Assembly: GCF_014842075.1 (NCBI RefSeq)
Contig: NZ_JACYVA010000001.1
Coordinates: 372,001 to 436,000 of the forward strand
Origin: Sphingomonas sp. CFBP 13720
GTDB taxonomy: Bacteria; Pseudomonadota; Alphaproteobacteria; Sphingomonadales; Sphingomonadaceae
Reading direction: 5' to 3'
DNA: 64,000 nucleotides
Below, one piece after another: positions 35,546-45,664 of the stretch (position 1 is its first letter; each line of letters starts with the position of its first letter). Made by a program: the position numbers and the translations under genes. The notes under the pieces are model-generated. The model saw only the letters and a program-made list of their open reading frames with translations, did not search any database and had not been told where the DNA came from.

Positions 35546-37834
35546 ATGTCCCTGCCCCAGACGACCGCCGAACCGCCTTATCTGCGCGGACTGAACGAAC
35601 CTCAGCGCGATGCGGTGCTGACCACCGACGGCCCTGTACTGGTGCTGGCCGGCGCGGGCACCGGCAAGACGGCGGCGCTGACCGCGCGGCTGGCGCACCT
35701 GTTGTTCACGCGCAAGGCGTATCCGTCCGAGATCCTGTCGGTGACGTTCACCAACAAGGCCGCGCGTGAGATGCGCGAACGCGTCGGGCGGCTGGTCGGC
35801 GATGCGGTGGAGGGGATGCCGTGGCTGGGCACGTTCCACGCGATCGGTGCCAAGATGCTGCGGCGGCATGCCGAACTGGTCGGATTGCAGAGCAATTTCA
35901 CGATCCTCGACACTGATGACCAGTTGCGGCTGCTCAAACAGTTGATCGTCGCCGCCGACCTCGACGAGAAGCGTTGGCCCGCGCGCAGTCTGGCAGGGCT
36001 GATCGACGGCTGGAAGAACAAGGGCATGGTCCCGGCGGACGTCGACGCGGGTGAAAGCGAGCGCTTTGCCAACGGGCGCGGCGGCGAACTGTACCAGCAA
36101 TATCAGGACCGTTTGAAAGCCGTGAACGCCTGCGACTTCGGCGACCTGTTGCTGCATGTTTTAACCGTTCTGCGCACGGATCGCGGCGTGCTGGAACAGT
36201 ATCAGCAACGGTTCCGCTACATCATGGTCGACGAATATCAGGACACCAACAGCGTCCAGTATTTATGGCTGCGACTGTTGGCGCAGGAACGCCGCAACCT
36301 GTGCTGCGTCGGCGACGACGATCAGTCGATCTATTCGTGGCGTGGCGCGCAGGTCGAGAACATCCTGCGGTTCGAGCGTGATTTTCCGGGGGCCAAGATC
36401 GTCCGGCTCGAACAGAATTACAGGTCGACTCCGCACATCCTCGGCGCGGCATCGGGCGTCATCGCCCATAATGGCGGGCGGCTGGGCAAGACGCTGTGGA
36501 CCGAAACCGATGTCGGCGAAAAAGTCCGCGTCGTCGGGGTGTGGGACGGACCCGAAGAAGCCCGCCGGGTCGCCGACACGATCGAACAGGTGCAACGGCA
36601 GGGCAAGAGCCTGAACGACTGTGCCATCCTCGTCCGCGCGCAGCACCAGACGCGCGAGTTCGAGGAACGCTTCATCGGGATCGGCATGCCGTATCGCATC
36701 GTCGGCGGATTCCGCTTCTACGAACGCGCGGAAATCCGCGATGCGCTCGCTTATCTGCGCGTCGTCAACCAGCCGGCGGACGATCTGGCGTTCGAGCGTA
36801 TCGTCAACGTGCCGAAGCGCGGTCTGGGCGACAAGGCGGTGCAGACGATCCACCGCTATGCCCGCGCCACGGGATCGTCGCTGATGACCGCCGCTGCGCG
36901 CATCCTCGACACCGACGAACTGGCCGGCGCGGCACGCAAGTCGCTCGGCCGACTGGTCGGCGACTTCGCGCGCTGGCGCGACATGGCGCTGACGCTGCCC
37001 CATGCCGAACTGGCGCGTCAGATGCTGGACGAAAGCGGCTATACCGCGATGTACCAGCTGGAAAAATCGGCGGAAGCGGCCGGACGGCTGGAAAACCTGA
37101 CCGAGCTGGTCCGCGCGATGGAAGAATATGAATCGCTAGGCGCATTCCTCGAACATGTCAGCCTCGTCATGGACAACGAGGCGGCGGCGGAAGAACCGAA
37201 GGTCACGATCATGACGATCCATGCAGCCAAGGGGCTGGAGTTCGACACGGTCTTCTGCGTCGGATGGGAAGAAGGACTGTTCCCGTCGCAACGCTCGCTC
37301 GATGAAGGCGGCACGGCGTCGCTGGAGGAGGAACGCCGGCTCGCCTATGTCGCGATCACGCGTGCGCGGCGGCTGGCAGTCGTGTTCCATGCCGCCAACC
37401 GGCGTATCTACGGCCAGTGGAATTCGTCTCTACCCTCGCGGTTCGTCGGCGAGTTGCCCGCTGAGCATATCGAAACCGAGACGACGATGGCGGGCGGCGA
37501 AAGCCTGTGGCGCGCCAACTGGTCCGAACGCGGCGATCCGTTCGCCGATCTCGCGCGTGGCACCGGTCGCGGTCCGGGGTGGCAGCGTGCGGCGGCGCAG
37601 GGATCGACCTTCACCCCCGCCCCGTCCCGCGTCGTAGAGGCGCGGGCAAGTGCGATCAGTCTGGGCAACAAGGGGCGCGCCGACCTGACCAAGGGTCAGC
37701 GCGTGTTTCACCAGAAGTTCGGATACGGCATCATCGACGCGATCGAAGGCAACAAGCTGGAGGTCGAGTTCGACAGTGCCGGGCGCAAGCGCGTGCTCGA
37801 CAGTTTCGTCAGCACCGGCGAATCGGCGCAATAA
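35546..37834 (+). CDS. uvrD: ATP-dependent DNA helicase UvrD/PcrA
   Basis: This 762-residue superfamily 1A helicase unwinds DNA in nucleotide excision and mismatch repair. Motifs in order are: Q-motif LNEPQRDAV, Walker A GAGTGKT near residue 41, TFTNKAAREM, Walker B VDEYQDTNSVQ near residue 230, GDDDQSIYSWRGA, QNYRST, and TIHAAKGLEFDTV. The C-terminus (VFHQKFGYGIIDAIEGNKLE) is the Tudor-like domain that binds RNA polymerase in PcrA/UvrD. Length is normal. I chose ATG 35546 (MSLPQTTAEPPYL), though a TTG at 35510 is possible. The start lies directly behind an SOS box. Confidence 0.95.
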   Translation: MSLPQTTAEPPYLRGLNEPQRDAVLTTDGPVLVLAGAGTGKTAALTARLAHLLFTRKAYPSEILSVTFTNKAAREMRERVGRLVGDAVEGMPWLGTFHAIGAKMLRRHAELVGLQSNFTILDTDDQLRLLKQLIVAADLDEKRWPARSLAGLIDGWKNKGMVPADVDAGESERFANGRGGELYQQYQDRLKAVNACDFGDLLLHVLTVLRTDRGVLEQYQQRFRYIMVDEYQDTNSVQYLWLRLLAQERRNLCCVGDDDQSIYSWRGAQVENILRFERDFPGAKIVRLEQNYRSTPHILGAASGVIAHNGGRLGKTLWTETDVGEKVRVVGVWDGPEEARRVADTIEQVQRQGKSLNDCAILVRAQHQTREFEERFIGIGMPYRIVGGFRFYERAEIRDALAYLRVVNQPADDLAFERIVNVPKRGLGDKAVQTIHRYARATGSSLMTAAARILDTDELAGAARKSLGRLVGDFARWRDMALTLPHAELARQMLDESGYTAMYQLEKSAEAAGRLENLTELVRAMEEYESLGAFLEHVSLVMDNEAAAEEPKVTIMTIHAAKGLEFDTVFCVGWEEGLFPSQRSLDEGGTASLEEERRLAYVAITRARRLAVVFHAANRRIYGQWNSSLPSRFVGELPAEHIETETTMAGGESLWRANWSERGDPFADLARGTGRGPGWQRAAAQGSTFTPAPSRVVEARASAISLGNKGRADLTKGQRVFHQKFGYGIIDAIEGNKLEVEFDSAGRKRVLDSFVSTGESAQ

Positions 37835-37936
37835 CCCGCAAGTGCGCGGATGAATTTCAAATTAACGTGGGTAAGAGACTATTCGTCGGAATCGTGCGAT
37901 GAAGATGGTGATACTACGTAACTCAGGAGGGATACG

Positions 37937-38137
37937 GTGTCATATCTGAACAACGCCGAGTATTACCGCCGTCGTGCACTCGAATGTCAGGCCCATGCCG
38001 ACGATGCGATGCTGCCGGAGGTACGGCACGTCCATGCCGAAATGGCCGCGCGCTACTCCCAACTGGTAATCGAGGCGGAGCGGTCTGAGCGTCCGGCTAT
38101 GCGACCGACCCTCGGCGTCGTCACCGGCGGCCGGTAG
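37937..38137 (+). CDS. Small conserved-type hypothetical protein
   Basis: This 66-residue protein starts at GTG 37937 behind a strong AGGAGG 6 bases upstream. The sequence NAEYYRRRALECQAHADDAM followed by VRHVHAEMAARYSQLV is predicted to be helical and resembles short alphaproteobacterial proteins of unknown role with a Y-x-R-R-A-x-E-C-x-x-x-A pattern. It has no signal peptide. It stands alone between uvrD and an alpha/beta hydrolase gene. The strong ribosome binding site is the main argument that it is expressed. Confidence 0.72.
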   Translation: MSYLNNAEYYRRRALECQAHADDAMLPEVRHVHAEMAARYSQLVIEAERSERPAMRPTLGVVTGGR

Positions 38138-38223
38138 CACGCCGGACCGTGCCACTGCGGACAGGCAACCCGAACGACACTGGCTCGTTGGGCTGACGAC
38201 TTCCAGAATGAGGAAATTCGTCG

Positions 38224-39051
38224 ATGCCGTATATCAAGACCCGCGATGGAACGAGCCTGTTCGTAAAGGACTGGGGCCAGGGCCGGCCTGTCATCCTGAT
38301 ACACGGCTGGCCGCTGTCGGCCGATAGCTGGGATCCGCAGGCGATGGCGCTGGCGGAAGCGGGATACCGGGTGATCGCGTATGACCGTCGCGGGTTCGGT
38401 CGTTCGGATCAGCCATGGTCGGGCTACGACTATGATACGTTGTCCGACGACCTGGCCGACGTGATGGCGGAAACCGGCGTGACCGACGATGCGGCACTAG
38501 TCGGCTTTTCGATGGGCGGCGGCGAGGTCGCGCGCTATCTGTCGCGGCATCGTGGCAAGGGCGTCAGCCAGGTCGCGCTGGTCGGATCGGTCGTACCGTA
38601 CATGCTGAAGACCGACGACAATCCCGACGGCGTGCCGCAGGAACAGCTTCAGGAAATCGCCGACAACATCAAGTCGGATCGCCCGAAATTCTTCCGCACC
38701 TTCTTCGACCAGTTCTATGGCGTAGGCTTCATCACGAGCCCGGTGAGCGAGGAAACGCTCGACCTGTCGTGGAACACGGCGATGCAGGCGGGGCTGAAGC
38801 CGACGCTGGCGTGCGCCGAGGCATTCGGGACGACGGACTTCCGTCCGGACCTTTCGTCGTTCACCGTACCCACGCTGGTGATCCATGGCACGGCCGACCA
38901 GACGGTGCCGATCGACGCGACAGGGCGAGCGGTGGCGAAGGCGGTGCCGAATGCGACGCTGATCGAATATGATGGTGCGCCCCATGGCCTGTTCGCGACC
39001 GAAAGCGATCGACTGACCCAGGATCTGCTGGCGTTCCTCGGCCGGCACTGA
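38224..39051 (+). CDS. Alpha/beta hydrolase, non-haem chloroperoxidase-like
   Basis: This 275-residue protein has the alpha/beta hydrolase fold. HGWPLSADSWDPQ near residue 24 holds the oxyanion hole, and VGFSMGGGEVARYL near residue 95 holds the catalytic Ser. VIHGTADQTVPID near residue 220 has the Asp, and GAPHGLFATESDRL near 250 the His. It is closest to the arylesterases that also show perhydrolase (chloroperoxidase-like) activity. No signal peptide is seen. The natural substrate cannot be told. A hairpin follows its stop. Confidence 0.9.
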   Translation: MPYIKTRDGTSLFVKDWGQGRPVILIHGWPLSADSWDPQAMALAEAGYRVIAYDRRGFGRSDQPWSGYDYDTLSDDLADVMAETGVTDDAALVGFSMGGGEVARYLSRHRGKGVSQVALVGSVVPYMLKTDDNPDGVPQEQLQEIADNIKSDRPKFFRTFFDQFYGVGFITSPVSEETLDLSWNTAMQAGLKPTLACAEAFGTTDFRPDLSSFTVPTLVIHGTADQTVPIDATGRAVAKAVPNATLIEYDGAPHGLFATESDRLTQDLLAFLGRH

Positions 39052-39062
39052 TCGGCGGCGGT

Positions 39063-39091
39063 TTGGCGGGCATCATTCCGGTGCCCGCCAA
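39063..39091 (+). terminator. Hairpin after the alpha/beta hydrolase gene
   Basis: TTGGCGGGCA (39063-39072) pairs perfectly with 39082-39091 around a 9-base loop. It is followed by GCTTTGG rather than a real T-run. It lies 12 bases after the stop codon and is a likely factor-assisted terminator. Confidence 0.5.
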
Positions 39092-39160
39092 GCTTTGGCA
39101 TAATCCCCCCAAGCCGATCTGCATTGCACCCGCCCTCCTGCGGACCTAAGCCCCATCCCG

Positions 39161-40498
39161 ATGTCCGCTTCCCCCCATCCATTCCGTATCCCGGCGTTTC
39201 GCGCCTATTTCCTTGCGCGGCTGTCGAACACGCTCGCGCAGATCGCGATGGTCGTGGTGATCGGGTGGCAGGTGTACGACATTGCGCGCGAGACGATGAC
39301 AGTGAAGGAGTCGGCGTTTCAGCTAGGCTTGATCGGGATCGCGCAGTTCCTGCCGCTGCTGATCCTGTCGCTTGTCGCCGGATGGGTAGCCGACCGGATC
39401 GACCGGCGCTGGATCGCACGCGGATCGGTCGCACTGGAGTGCTGCTGCGCGCTGCTGCTCGCATGGCTGACCTATACCGATGCCATCACCTTGCCATGGT
39501 TGTTCTTCGTCGCTTCGTTGCTGGGGGTGGCGCGGGCATTCGCCGGTCCGGCGTTGCAGGCACTTGCCCCCAACCTCGTTCCCGCTGCCGTGCTGCCGAC
39601 CGCGATCGCGATGAGTTCGATCGCTTGGCAGGGTGGATCGGTGCTCGGTCCCGCGATGGGCGGCTATCTTTACGCCGCCGGACATTTCCTGCCCTATGCG
39701 GTGTCCGCAGGGCTGTTCCTGTTCGGGCTGTTCGGGCTATTCCTGATCCCGCCGATCCCGCCGATCCCGCGCCCGGCCATCACTGGCGCTGCGAATCCAT
39801 GGCGTCAGATGCTTGACGGACTGGCCTATGTCCGGCGTAACCGGCTGGTCTTCGGTGCTATTTCGCTCGACCTGTTCGCGGTACTGCTCGGCGGCGCGAC
39901 GGCAATGCTGCCGATTTATGCCCGCGACATCCTTCAGATCGGTGCCGACGGCCTCGGCCATCTACGCGCCGCGCCCGCGCTTGGCGCGGTGGTCGTCGCA
40001 GGCGTCTTCGCCATCAAGCCGCTGTCGAAGGATGTCGGTGCCAAGATGCTGTTGTCGGTGATGGCGTTCGGCGCGGCGACCGCGTTGTTCGGCCTGTCCG
40101 CGCCGCTGCTATTGCCGGTGTTCGGTTCCGCTGCGATCGGCAGCGATTTCGCGCCGGCGGTCTTGCTGGCGCTGGGCGCGCTGTTCGTCGTCGGGGCGAC
40201 CGACATGGTGTCGGTCTATGTCCGCCAGTCGCTGATCCAGTTGCACACCCCCGATGCCATGCGCGGCCGCGTGGGAGCGGTGTCGACGCTGTTCGTATCG
40301 GGATCGAACGAGCTGGGCGAGGCACGTTCCGGATTCCTCGCCGCGCTGGTCGGACCGGTCGTCGCGGTCGCCGGCGGCGGTGTGTTGGCGATCGGTGTCA
40401 CCATGCTGTGGTCGCGCCTGTTCCCCGAATTACGTGCCGCACGCAGCTTCACGCCGCCTGCTACGTTAGAAGTCGTACCCAAGGAGAGCCAGCCATGA
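39161..40498 (+). CDS. MFS transporter (EntS/MFS_3-like exporter)
   Basis: This 445-residue inner-membrane protein has about 12 predicted membrane segments. It starts [31 protein letters not shown], split in the family as a first helix, followed by the motif-A-like loop [19 protein letters not shown]. It resembles the EntS-like group of exporters, whose substrates range from siderophores to drugs. No siderophore genes are nearby. Its stop overlaps the cysK ATG (40495-40498), so the two are co-translated. That hints at a role linked to cysteine or sulfur compounds, but it is only positional. Confidence 0.85.
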   Translation: MSASPHPFRIPAFRAYFLARLSNTLAQIAMVVVIGWQVYDIARETMTVKESAFQLGLIGIAQFLPLLILSLVAGWVADRIDRRWIARGSVALECCCALLLAWLTYTDAITLPWLFFVASLLGVARAFAGPALQALAPNLVPAAVLPTAIAMSSIAWQGGSVLGPAMGGYLYAAGHFLPYAVSAGLFLFGLFGLFLIPPIPPIPRPAITGAANPWRQMLDGLAYVRRNRLVFGAISLDLFAVLLGGATAMLPIYARDILQIGADGLGHLRAAPALGAVVVAGVFAIKPLSKDVGAKMLLSVMAFGAATALFGLSAPLLLPVFGSAAIGSDFAPAVLLALGALFVVGATDMVSVYVRQSLIQLHTPDAMRGRVGAVSTLFVSGSNELGEARSGFLAALVGPVVAVAGGGVLAIGVTMLWSRLFPELRAARSFTPPATLEVVPKESQP

Positions 40499-41415
40499 AG
40501 GCCGATACCATCCTGCAGACCATCGGCAACACGCCGCACATCCGCGTCCAGCGGCTGTTCGGCGACGCCGAGGTGTGGATCAAGTCCGAACGCTCGAACC
40601 CCGGCGGGTCGATCAAGGATCGCATCGCGTTGGCGATGATCGAGGCGGCGGAAGCGTCGGGCGATCTGAAACCCGGCGGCACGATCATCGAACCGACCAG
40701 CGGCAATACCGGCGTCGGCCTGGCAATGGTCGCGGCGGTCAAGGGCTACAAGCTGATCCTCGTGATGCCCGAAAGCATGAGCCTTGAGCGGCGGCGGCTG
40801 ATGCTCGCCTATGGTGCCAGCTTCGACCTGACTCCGCGCGAGAAGGGAATGAAGGGCGCGATCGAGCGTGCGCACGAACTGGCCGCGCAGACCGCCGACG
40901 CGTGGATTCCGCAGCAGTTCGAGAACCCGGCGAACATCGACGTGCATGTCCGTACCACCGCACAGGAAATCCTGACCGACTTCGCCGATGCGCCGATCGA
41001 CGTCATCATTACCGGCGTCGGCACGGGCGGACACATCACCGGCGTGGCGGAAACGTTGAAGAAGGCTTGGCCGGACCTGAAGGTCTATGCGGTCGAACCC
41101 GACCTTTCGCCGGTCATTTCGGGCGGCCAGCCGGGGCCCCATCCGATCCAGGGCATCGGTGCGGGCTTCGTGCCGGCGAACCTGCATACGCAGGCGATCG
41201 ACGGCGTCATCAAGGTCGACGCCGCCGTCGCCAAGGACATGGCGCGTCGCTCCGCGTCCGAAGAGGGGATGCTGGTCGGAATTTCCTCCGGCGCAACGCT
41301 CGCGGCGATACTTCAAAAGCTGCCCGATCTGCCCGATGGCGTGCGGGTGCTGGGCTTCAACTACGATACCGGCGAGCGTTATCTGTCGGTGCCCGACTTC
41401 CTGCCCGAACAATGA
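40495..41415 (+). CDS. cysK: Cysteine synthase (O-acetylserine sulfhydrylase)
   Basis: This 306-residue PLP enzyme makes cysteine from O-acetylserine and sulfide. The PLP lysine is in [14 protein letters not shown] near residue 42. The substrate loop [19 protein letters not shown] lies near residue 68, [16 protein letters not shown] near 175, and [11 protein letters not shown] near 262. Length fits CysK. AAGGAG 9 bases upstream of ATG 40495 supports the start. It overlaps both the exporter upstream (ATGA) and the SleB-type gene downstream (41412-41415). Confidence 0.94.
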   Translation: MKADTILQTIGNTPHIRVQRLFGDAEVWIKSERSNPGGSIKDRIALAMIEAAEASGDLKPGGTIIEPTSGNTGVGLAMVAAVKGYKLILVMPESMSLERRRLMLAYGASFDLTPREKGMKGAIERAHELAAQTADAWIPQQFENPANIDVHVRTTAQEILTDFADAPIDVIITGVGTGGHITGVAETLKKAWPDLKVYAVEPDLSPVISGGQPGPHPIQGIGAGFVPANLHTQAIDGVIKVDAAVAKDMARRSASEEGMLVGISSGATLAAILQKLPDLPDGVRVLGFNYDTGERYLSVPDFLPEQ

Positions 41416-42725
41416 CGATCGACCTGCCCGTCCGCGCCGGGTCGTCCGGCCCGGAGCGGACGGACGCAGGCGACGGCATCCGCACCGGTTCGGTCGCGCT
41501 CGACGGCATACTCGTGCTGCTGGCGGTGGCCGCCGTCGCCATACCGGCGGTGGTCGTCACCACCACGCCGCCGCTGCGTATGACGGCGGAAGGTGTCGTG
41601 CGTCCGCGCCGTGTCGTACCGTCCACGATCGTCCCGGAGGTCGAGCCGATCGAATATCAGGCGCTGGCCCCCGAAGACGCGCGCACGTTCAACGCGCGCG
41701 TACCGTTCGCGACCGGTCCACGGCCGGCCGCGCGATCGTTCCGGTTCGCCGGAGGTGCCGAAGACCTGTCGCGCGCGACCGACTGCCTTGCCGCCGCCGT
41801 ACTGTACGAAGCGGGCGACGACCGCACTGGACAGCGTGCGGTGGCGCAGGTCGTGCTGAACCGGTTGCGGCATCCCGCCTTTCCCAAAAGCGTCTGCGCA
41901 GTGGTGTTCCAGGGTTCGGAACGCCGAACCGGGTGCCAGTTCACCTTTACCTGCGACGGCGCGCTGACGCGCAGCTATGCCGAGACCTTCTGGCAACGCG
42001 CGCGCGCGGTGGCGACGGCGGCGCTGGGGGGATATGTGTTCGCACCAGTCGGCTATGCGACGCATTACCATACGGACTGGGTGGTCCCGTACTGGCAATC
42101 GAGCCTCGACAAGATCGCGAAGGTCGACACGCATCTGTTCTTCCGCTGGACCGGATGGTGGGGGACGCCACCCGCGTTCCGCCGTACGCCCGAAAGCGTC
42201 GAGCCGCGCATCGTCCAGCTTGCGGCACAGTCCGACGCGCATAAGCTGCCGCAGGAACTGGCGGTGGAACAGGAAATCGCAGGACTGACCGCGACGTTGA
42301 CCGGTCAGGGCACGGGCGGGTCGCGCGAGGCGGCGGATTATCCGAACATGTTCCTGCTGCCGCTAAGCGGCGCGCCGGACGGATGGCCGAAAACGGCGCT
42401 GGCGACCTGCGGCGAGCGGCCATGGTGCATGGTCATGGGCTGGCGCGATGCGAAGGCGGTTCCAGCGACCGGCGCGGAGGCAACCGAGCCGGAAGCGAAG
42501 GCGACGATGACGTTCAGCTATTTCCGGGATCGTGCACAGCCGATCGAGCGGCAATTGTGGAACTGCCAGCAGGTACAGCGTCCGGCAGCGCAGTGCATGA
42601 AGCGCGCGGTGGCACCGCCCGTCGTTGCGCCGACACCGACCGCCACGCCCACGGCAGTGCTTCCCGGTGTGCGGCGGCGGGCCGAACCGGTTGCCGATCC
42701 CGCGCCGACACCGCCCCGCGGCTGA
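41412..42725 (+). CDS. SleB-type cell wall hydrolase
   Basis: This 437-residue protein has an N-terminal membrane segment (about residues 33-52, [17 protein letters not shown]) and a Hydrolase_2/SleB domain near residues 120-230. The domain shows the pattern [42 protein letters not shown] and CQFTFTCDG. Related enzymes cut peptidoglycan glycan strands in the periplasm. The C-terminal third is Pro/Ala-rich. It starts in the overlap with the cysK stop. Non-sporulating alphaproteobacteria use such enzymes for cell-wall remodelling, and the role here is not known. Confidence 0.87.
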   Translation: MTIDLPVRAGSSGPERTDAGDGIRTGSVALDGILVLLAVAAVAIPAVVVTTTPPLRMTAEGVVRPRRVVPSTIVPEVEPIEYQALAPEDARTFNARVPFATGPRPAARSFRFAGGAEDLSRATDCLAAAVLYEAGDDRTGQRAVAQVVLNRLRHPAFPKSVCAVVFQGSERRTGCQFTFTCDGALTRSYAETFWQRARAVATAALGGYVFAPVGYATHYHTDWVVPYWQSSLDKIAKVDTHLFFRWTGWWGTPPAFRRTPESVEPRIVQLAAQSDAHKLPQELAVEQEIAGLTATLTGQGTGGSREAADYPNMFLLPLSGAPDGWPKTALATCGERPWCMVMGWRDAKAVPATGAEATEPEAKATMTFSYFRDRAQPIERQLWNCQQVQRPAAQCMKRAVAPPVVAPTPTATPTAVLPGVRRRAEPVADPAPTPPRG

Positions 42726-42743
42726 TCCGAAGCGCCGAACGGG

Positions 42744-44180
42744 TCAGGCGGGGCGCACCAGTCCCGCCGCCAGCGCCCGCGCGTCCTCGACCGCCAGATC
42801 CACGACGTTCGGCCGCGCCATTCCCCGCGCGCCCGCCGTGCCGATGCGCACCGTCGCGATGCCGAGGAGCCGTTGCAGCGGCGTACGCGTTACGGACACC
42901 GCCTGAATGCGTGACAACGGCACGATCCACGCCTCCTTCGCCAGCACGCCGCGCATCACCTGCACCGTATCGCCGACGATCGCATATCGGTGCCGCCGTC
43001 GTGCCATGAGCGCAAGGACGACCGGAATGGGCACCAGCAACACTGCCAGCCCGGCCAGCGGCACGACCATCGCCGCGACCAACACCGCCAGCAGCGGCAC
43101 GCCCCCACGCATCAACCCCGCACGCACGGCATGGCCGAACGCAACCGGACGCAGCGGCAGCGGATCGAAGTGCGGATAGCCCGCGATCGACAGCAGTCCG
43201 TCGACTTCCCCGTCGCGCGCGAACGGCGCGACGACCTGACGCCCGCCCACATCGTCGCTGCCGCCCAAGGTCTGGAACTTCAGGCTCGACCAGCCGAACC
43301 GGCCGCTGAGCATGCCACGTTCGATCAGCGCCAACTGAACCCGGCGCAGCACCACCACCACCTCGGTCCGCGTCGCCAGCCCGCGCGTGCGGCGCAGTCG
43401 GTCACCGTCGCGCTCCAGCCGAAAGCCATGTTCGACCAGCAGCGTGCGCACGATGCCGCTGACCGCTCCGATCACCAGCGCGGCGGCGAAGGCGAGCAGC
43501 GCGAAGATCGGGGTGACCAGCGCCATCGCCTGTTGCCGGGCGATGCCCGCCATGTCGCGCACCTCGCGCCAGTCGAAGTCGATGACGTCGCTCAACTGGT
43601 TGAGCGCGGCGAACAGCAGCCCGACCCACACCAGTGAAAAGCCGAACGCGCCCATCGTCAGCACGCGACGGGGCGACATGGCGAACACCGTCTCTCGGTC
43701 CTCCATCGCCGGGACGGCATCGACGGCGGGCGCGGTGCGACCCAGCAGCACCGCGCGCAACCGCTGAGCTTCCGCCAGCGACACGCTGTCCAGCGCGGCC
43801 TCGTCCGCCTCTCCGCCACCGGTCTCGATCCGCACGCGGGCAAGGCCGAACAGCCGGGCGAGCGGCTTGCGTTCGATGGACACGTCCTGAATCCGGTCGA
43901 ACGGGATCGATCGCCGCGATTTATGGAGCAATCCCGACGCGATGGTCACCTCCCCCGCGCCGATCGCATAGGTGAACATCCGCCATTTGATCCAGCCGAA
44001 CACCATGACGACCAGCGACAGCGCGACAACGATCCCCAGCGCGGCAAGGATATGCCCCCGCCCGGTCGCAGCAATCATCGCCGGCAGCGCGAACAGCGTC
44101 GATGGTCCTCGCGCCAGCGCGCGCAGTCCGATCGTACCGGGGTGCAGCCGACGCGGGGCCGATGGCTCGGCGGTTACCAC
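42744..44180 (-). CDS. bPH2-domain membrane protein (YdbT-like)
   Basis: This 478-residue inner-membrane protein has repeated bPH2 (bacterial PH-like) domains between membrane segments: YAIGAGEVTIASGLLHKSRR with SIPFDRIQDVSIERKPLARL near residue 80, a middle copy near 260, and IVPLSRIQAVSVTRTPLQRL near 430. At least six hydrophobic segments are visible. YdbS/YdbT-type pairs are widespread and their function is unresolved. The start is GTG 44180, inside the last codons of the upstream partner gene (7-base overlap). Both are minus-strand and probably form a complex. Confidence 0.84.
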   Translation of the reverse strand: MVTAEPSAPRRLHPGTIGLRALARGPSTLFALPAMIAATGRGHILAALGIVVALSLVVMVFGWIKWRMFTYAIGAGEVTIASGLLHKSRRSIPFDRIQDVSIERKPLARLFGLARVRIETGGGEADEAALDSVSLAEAQRLRAVLLGRTAPAVDAVPAMEDRETVFAMSPRRVLTMGAFGFSLVWVGLLFAALNQLSDVIDFDWREVRDMAGIARQQAMALVTPIFALLAFAAALVIGAVSGIVRTLLVEHGFRLERDGDRLRRTRGLATRTEVVVVLRRVQLALIERGMLSGRFGWSSLKFQTLGGSDDVGGRQVVAPFARDGEVDGLLSIAGYPHFDPLPLRPVAFGHAVRAGLMRGGVPLLAVLVAAMVVPLAGLAVLLVPIPVVLALMARRRHRYAIVGDTVQVMRGVLAKEAWIVPLSRIQAVSVTRTPLQRLLGIATVRIGTAGARGMARPNVVDLAVEDARALAAGLVRPA

Positions 44181-44644
44181 GGCGATGCTTCGATCGCCGC
44201 GCGGATGCGGTCGCGCACCTCCTCCGCCCGTTCGCGCGACAGGCCGGGCACCGTCACTTCGCTGTGCTCGGTGCCCGCGGTATGCAGCACCAGCGTAGCG
44301 ACCCCCTGCGATCGTTCGATCGGCCCTTGCGTCAGGTCGATATGCTGGACGCGGCCGACCGGCACGATGGTATGGACCCGCGTCCACCATCCGTGCGCGA
44401 CGTGCAGTTCGCGATCGGTCAGCAGGAACCCCCAGTGCCGGAAGCGACGCGGCGGCGCGACGACCGTCAACCATGCCGCCACCGCCAGCGCGATCGCGAC
44501 GACGAAGCCGTTGGGCAGATCGTTGAAGTACAGCCCGGTTTCCAGTCCCGCGGCAGGAAGCAACAGCAACGCGCCGGTGATCGCGCCATGCCAGCGCAGG
44601 ACCGAGAGATAGCGTGGATCGAGCGGGTCGAGAGCGTCGTGCAT
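44174..44644 (-). CDS. bPH2-domain membrane protein (YdbS-like)
   Basis: This 156-residue protein starts HDALDPLDPRYLSVLRWHGA. It has two membrane segments (about residues 18-36 and 46-63) followed by one bPH2 domain with HWGFLLTDRELHVAHGWW, HTIVPVGRVQHIDLTQGPIE and LVLHTAGTEHSEVTVPGL. It is the small partner of the downstream multi-domain protein, and their genes overlap. I chose ATG 44644, since codons further up overlap the purS leader region on the other strand. Confidence 0.85.
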   Translation of the reverse strand: MHDALDPLDPRYLSVLRWHGAITGALLLLPAAGLETGLYFNDLPNGFVVAIALAVAAWLTVVAPPRRFRHWGFLLTDRELHVAHGWWTRVHTIVPVGRVQHIDLTQGPIERSQGVATLVLHTAGTEHSEVTVPGLSRERAEEVRDRIRAAIEASPW

Positions 44645-44768
44645 ATCGGGTGTGATAGGCAGCCAATACGCCACCGCACAAGCGAAACCGGACCGCCCCC
44701 TTGTGCCACGGCGCGTCGAAGGCCATAGCGCGCGCAACATTTCATTCCGCACTGGTCGAGGCTTCCCC

Positions 44769-44999
44769 ATGAAACTCCGCATCGTCGTGACGCTCAAGAA
44801 CGGCGTGCTCGATCCGCAGGGCAAGGCGATCGAACACGCGCTCGGCTCGCTTGGCTTCGAAGGCGTGGGCGAGGCGCGCGTCGGCAAGCTGATCGAACTC
44901 GACGTCGCCGACGGCACGACCGACGAAACGGTCGACGCGATGTGCCGCAAGCTGCTCGCCAACACCGTCATCGAAAACTATCGGGTCGAACGCGCATGA
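44769..44999 (+). CDS. purS: Phosphoribosylformylglycinamidine synthase subunit PurS
   Basis: This 76-residue protein is the small structural subunit of the three-part FGAM synthase in purine synthesis. The sequence [20 protein letters not shown] and ELDVADG with a C-terminal [11 protein letters not shown] is that of PurS. It starts at ATG 44769. Its stop overlaps the purQ ATG (44996-44999). The synthetase subunit gene purL is not in the window. Confidence 0.95.
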   Translation: MKLRIVVTLKNGVLDPQGKAIEHALGSLGFEGVGEARVGKLIELDVADGTTDETVDAMCRKLLANTVIENYRVERA

Positions 45000-45664
45000 A
45001 GACCGCCGTCATCGTCTTTCCGGGGTCGAACTGCGACCGCGACATCGCGGTGGCGCTGGAAACCGTCACCGGCACCGCGCCGACGATGGTGTGGCATCGT
45101 GACAGCGACCTGCCCGACGATATCGGGCTGGTCGCCGTGCCCGGGGGCTTTTCCTATGGCGATTACCTGCGTTCGGGCGCCATCGCGGCGCGATCCCCGG
45201 TCATGCGGGCGGTGATCGACGCGGCGGGCAAGGGGTTGCCGGTGATCGGCATCTGCAACGGCTTCCAGATCCTGACCGAAGCCGGGCTTTTGCCGGGCGC
45301 GCTGATGCGCAACCGCGGGCTGAACTTCGTTTGCCGCGACGTCGCGCTGAAGGTCGGCGACACCCGGTCGAACTTTACCGCCGGATACCGCGCGGGCGAC
45401 ACCATTCGCGTGCCGGTGGCGCATCACGACGGCAATTTCTTCGCCGATGATGCGACGCTCGACCGGATCGAGGGCGAGGGACAGGTGGCGTTCCGCTATG
45501 CCGAACCGGTCAACGGATCGGCGCGCGACATTGCCGGGCTGGTCAACGCTAACGGCAACGTGCTGGGCATGATGCCGCATCCCGAACGCCGCATCGAAGC
45601 GGCCCATGGCGGCCGCGACGGGCGGGCGCTGTTCGAAGGGCTGCTGGCGAAGGTTGGCGCATAA
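44996..45664 (+). CDS. purQ: Phosphoribosylformylglycinamidine synthase subunit PurQ
   Basis: This 222-residue glutaminase subunit supplies ammonia to PurL. It is a class I glutamine amidotransferase. [14 protein letters not shown] opens it, [17 protein letters not shown] holds the oxyanion loop near residue 50, the nucleophile Cys is in [19 protein letters not shown] near residue 87, and [10 protein letters not shown] near 195 has the catalytic His and Glu. It overlaps purS and ends directly against the stop of the convergent transporter gene, with no gap. Confidence 0.95.
   Translation: MKTAVIVFPGSNCDRDIAVALETVTGTAPTMVWHRDSDLPDDIGLVAVPGGFSYGDYLRSGAIAARSPVMRAVIDAAGKGLPVIGICNGFQILTEAGLLPGALMRNRGLNFVCRDVALKVGDTRSNFTAGYRAGDTIRVPVAHHDGNFFADDATLDRIEGEGQVAFRYAEPVNGSARDIAGLVNANGNVLGMMPHPERRIEAAHGGRDGRALFEGLLAKVGA

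Noticed and set aside
41412-42725. Spore germination function for the SleB-type protein
   Set aside because: The organism is an alphaproteobacterium without sporulation genes here. The domain is also used in general cell-wall remodelling.
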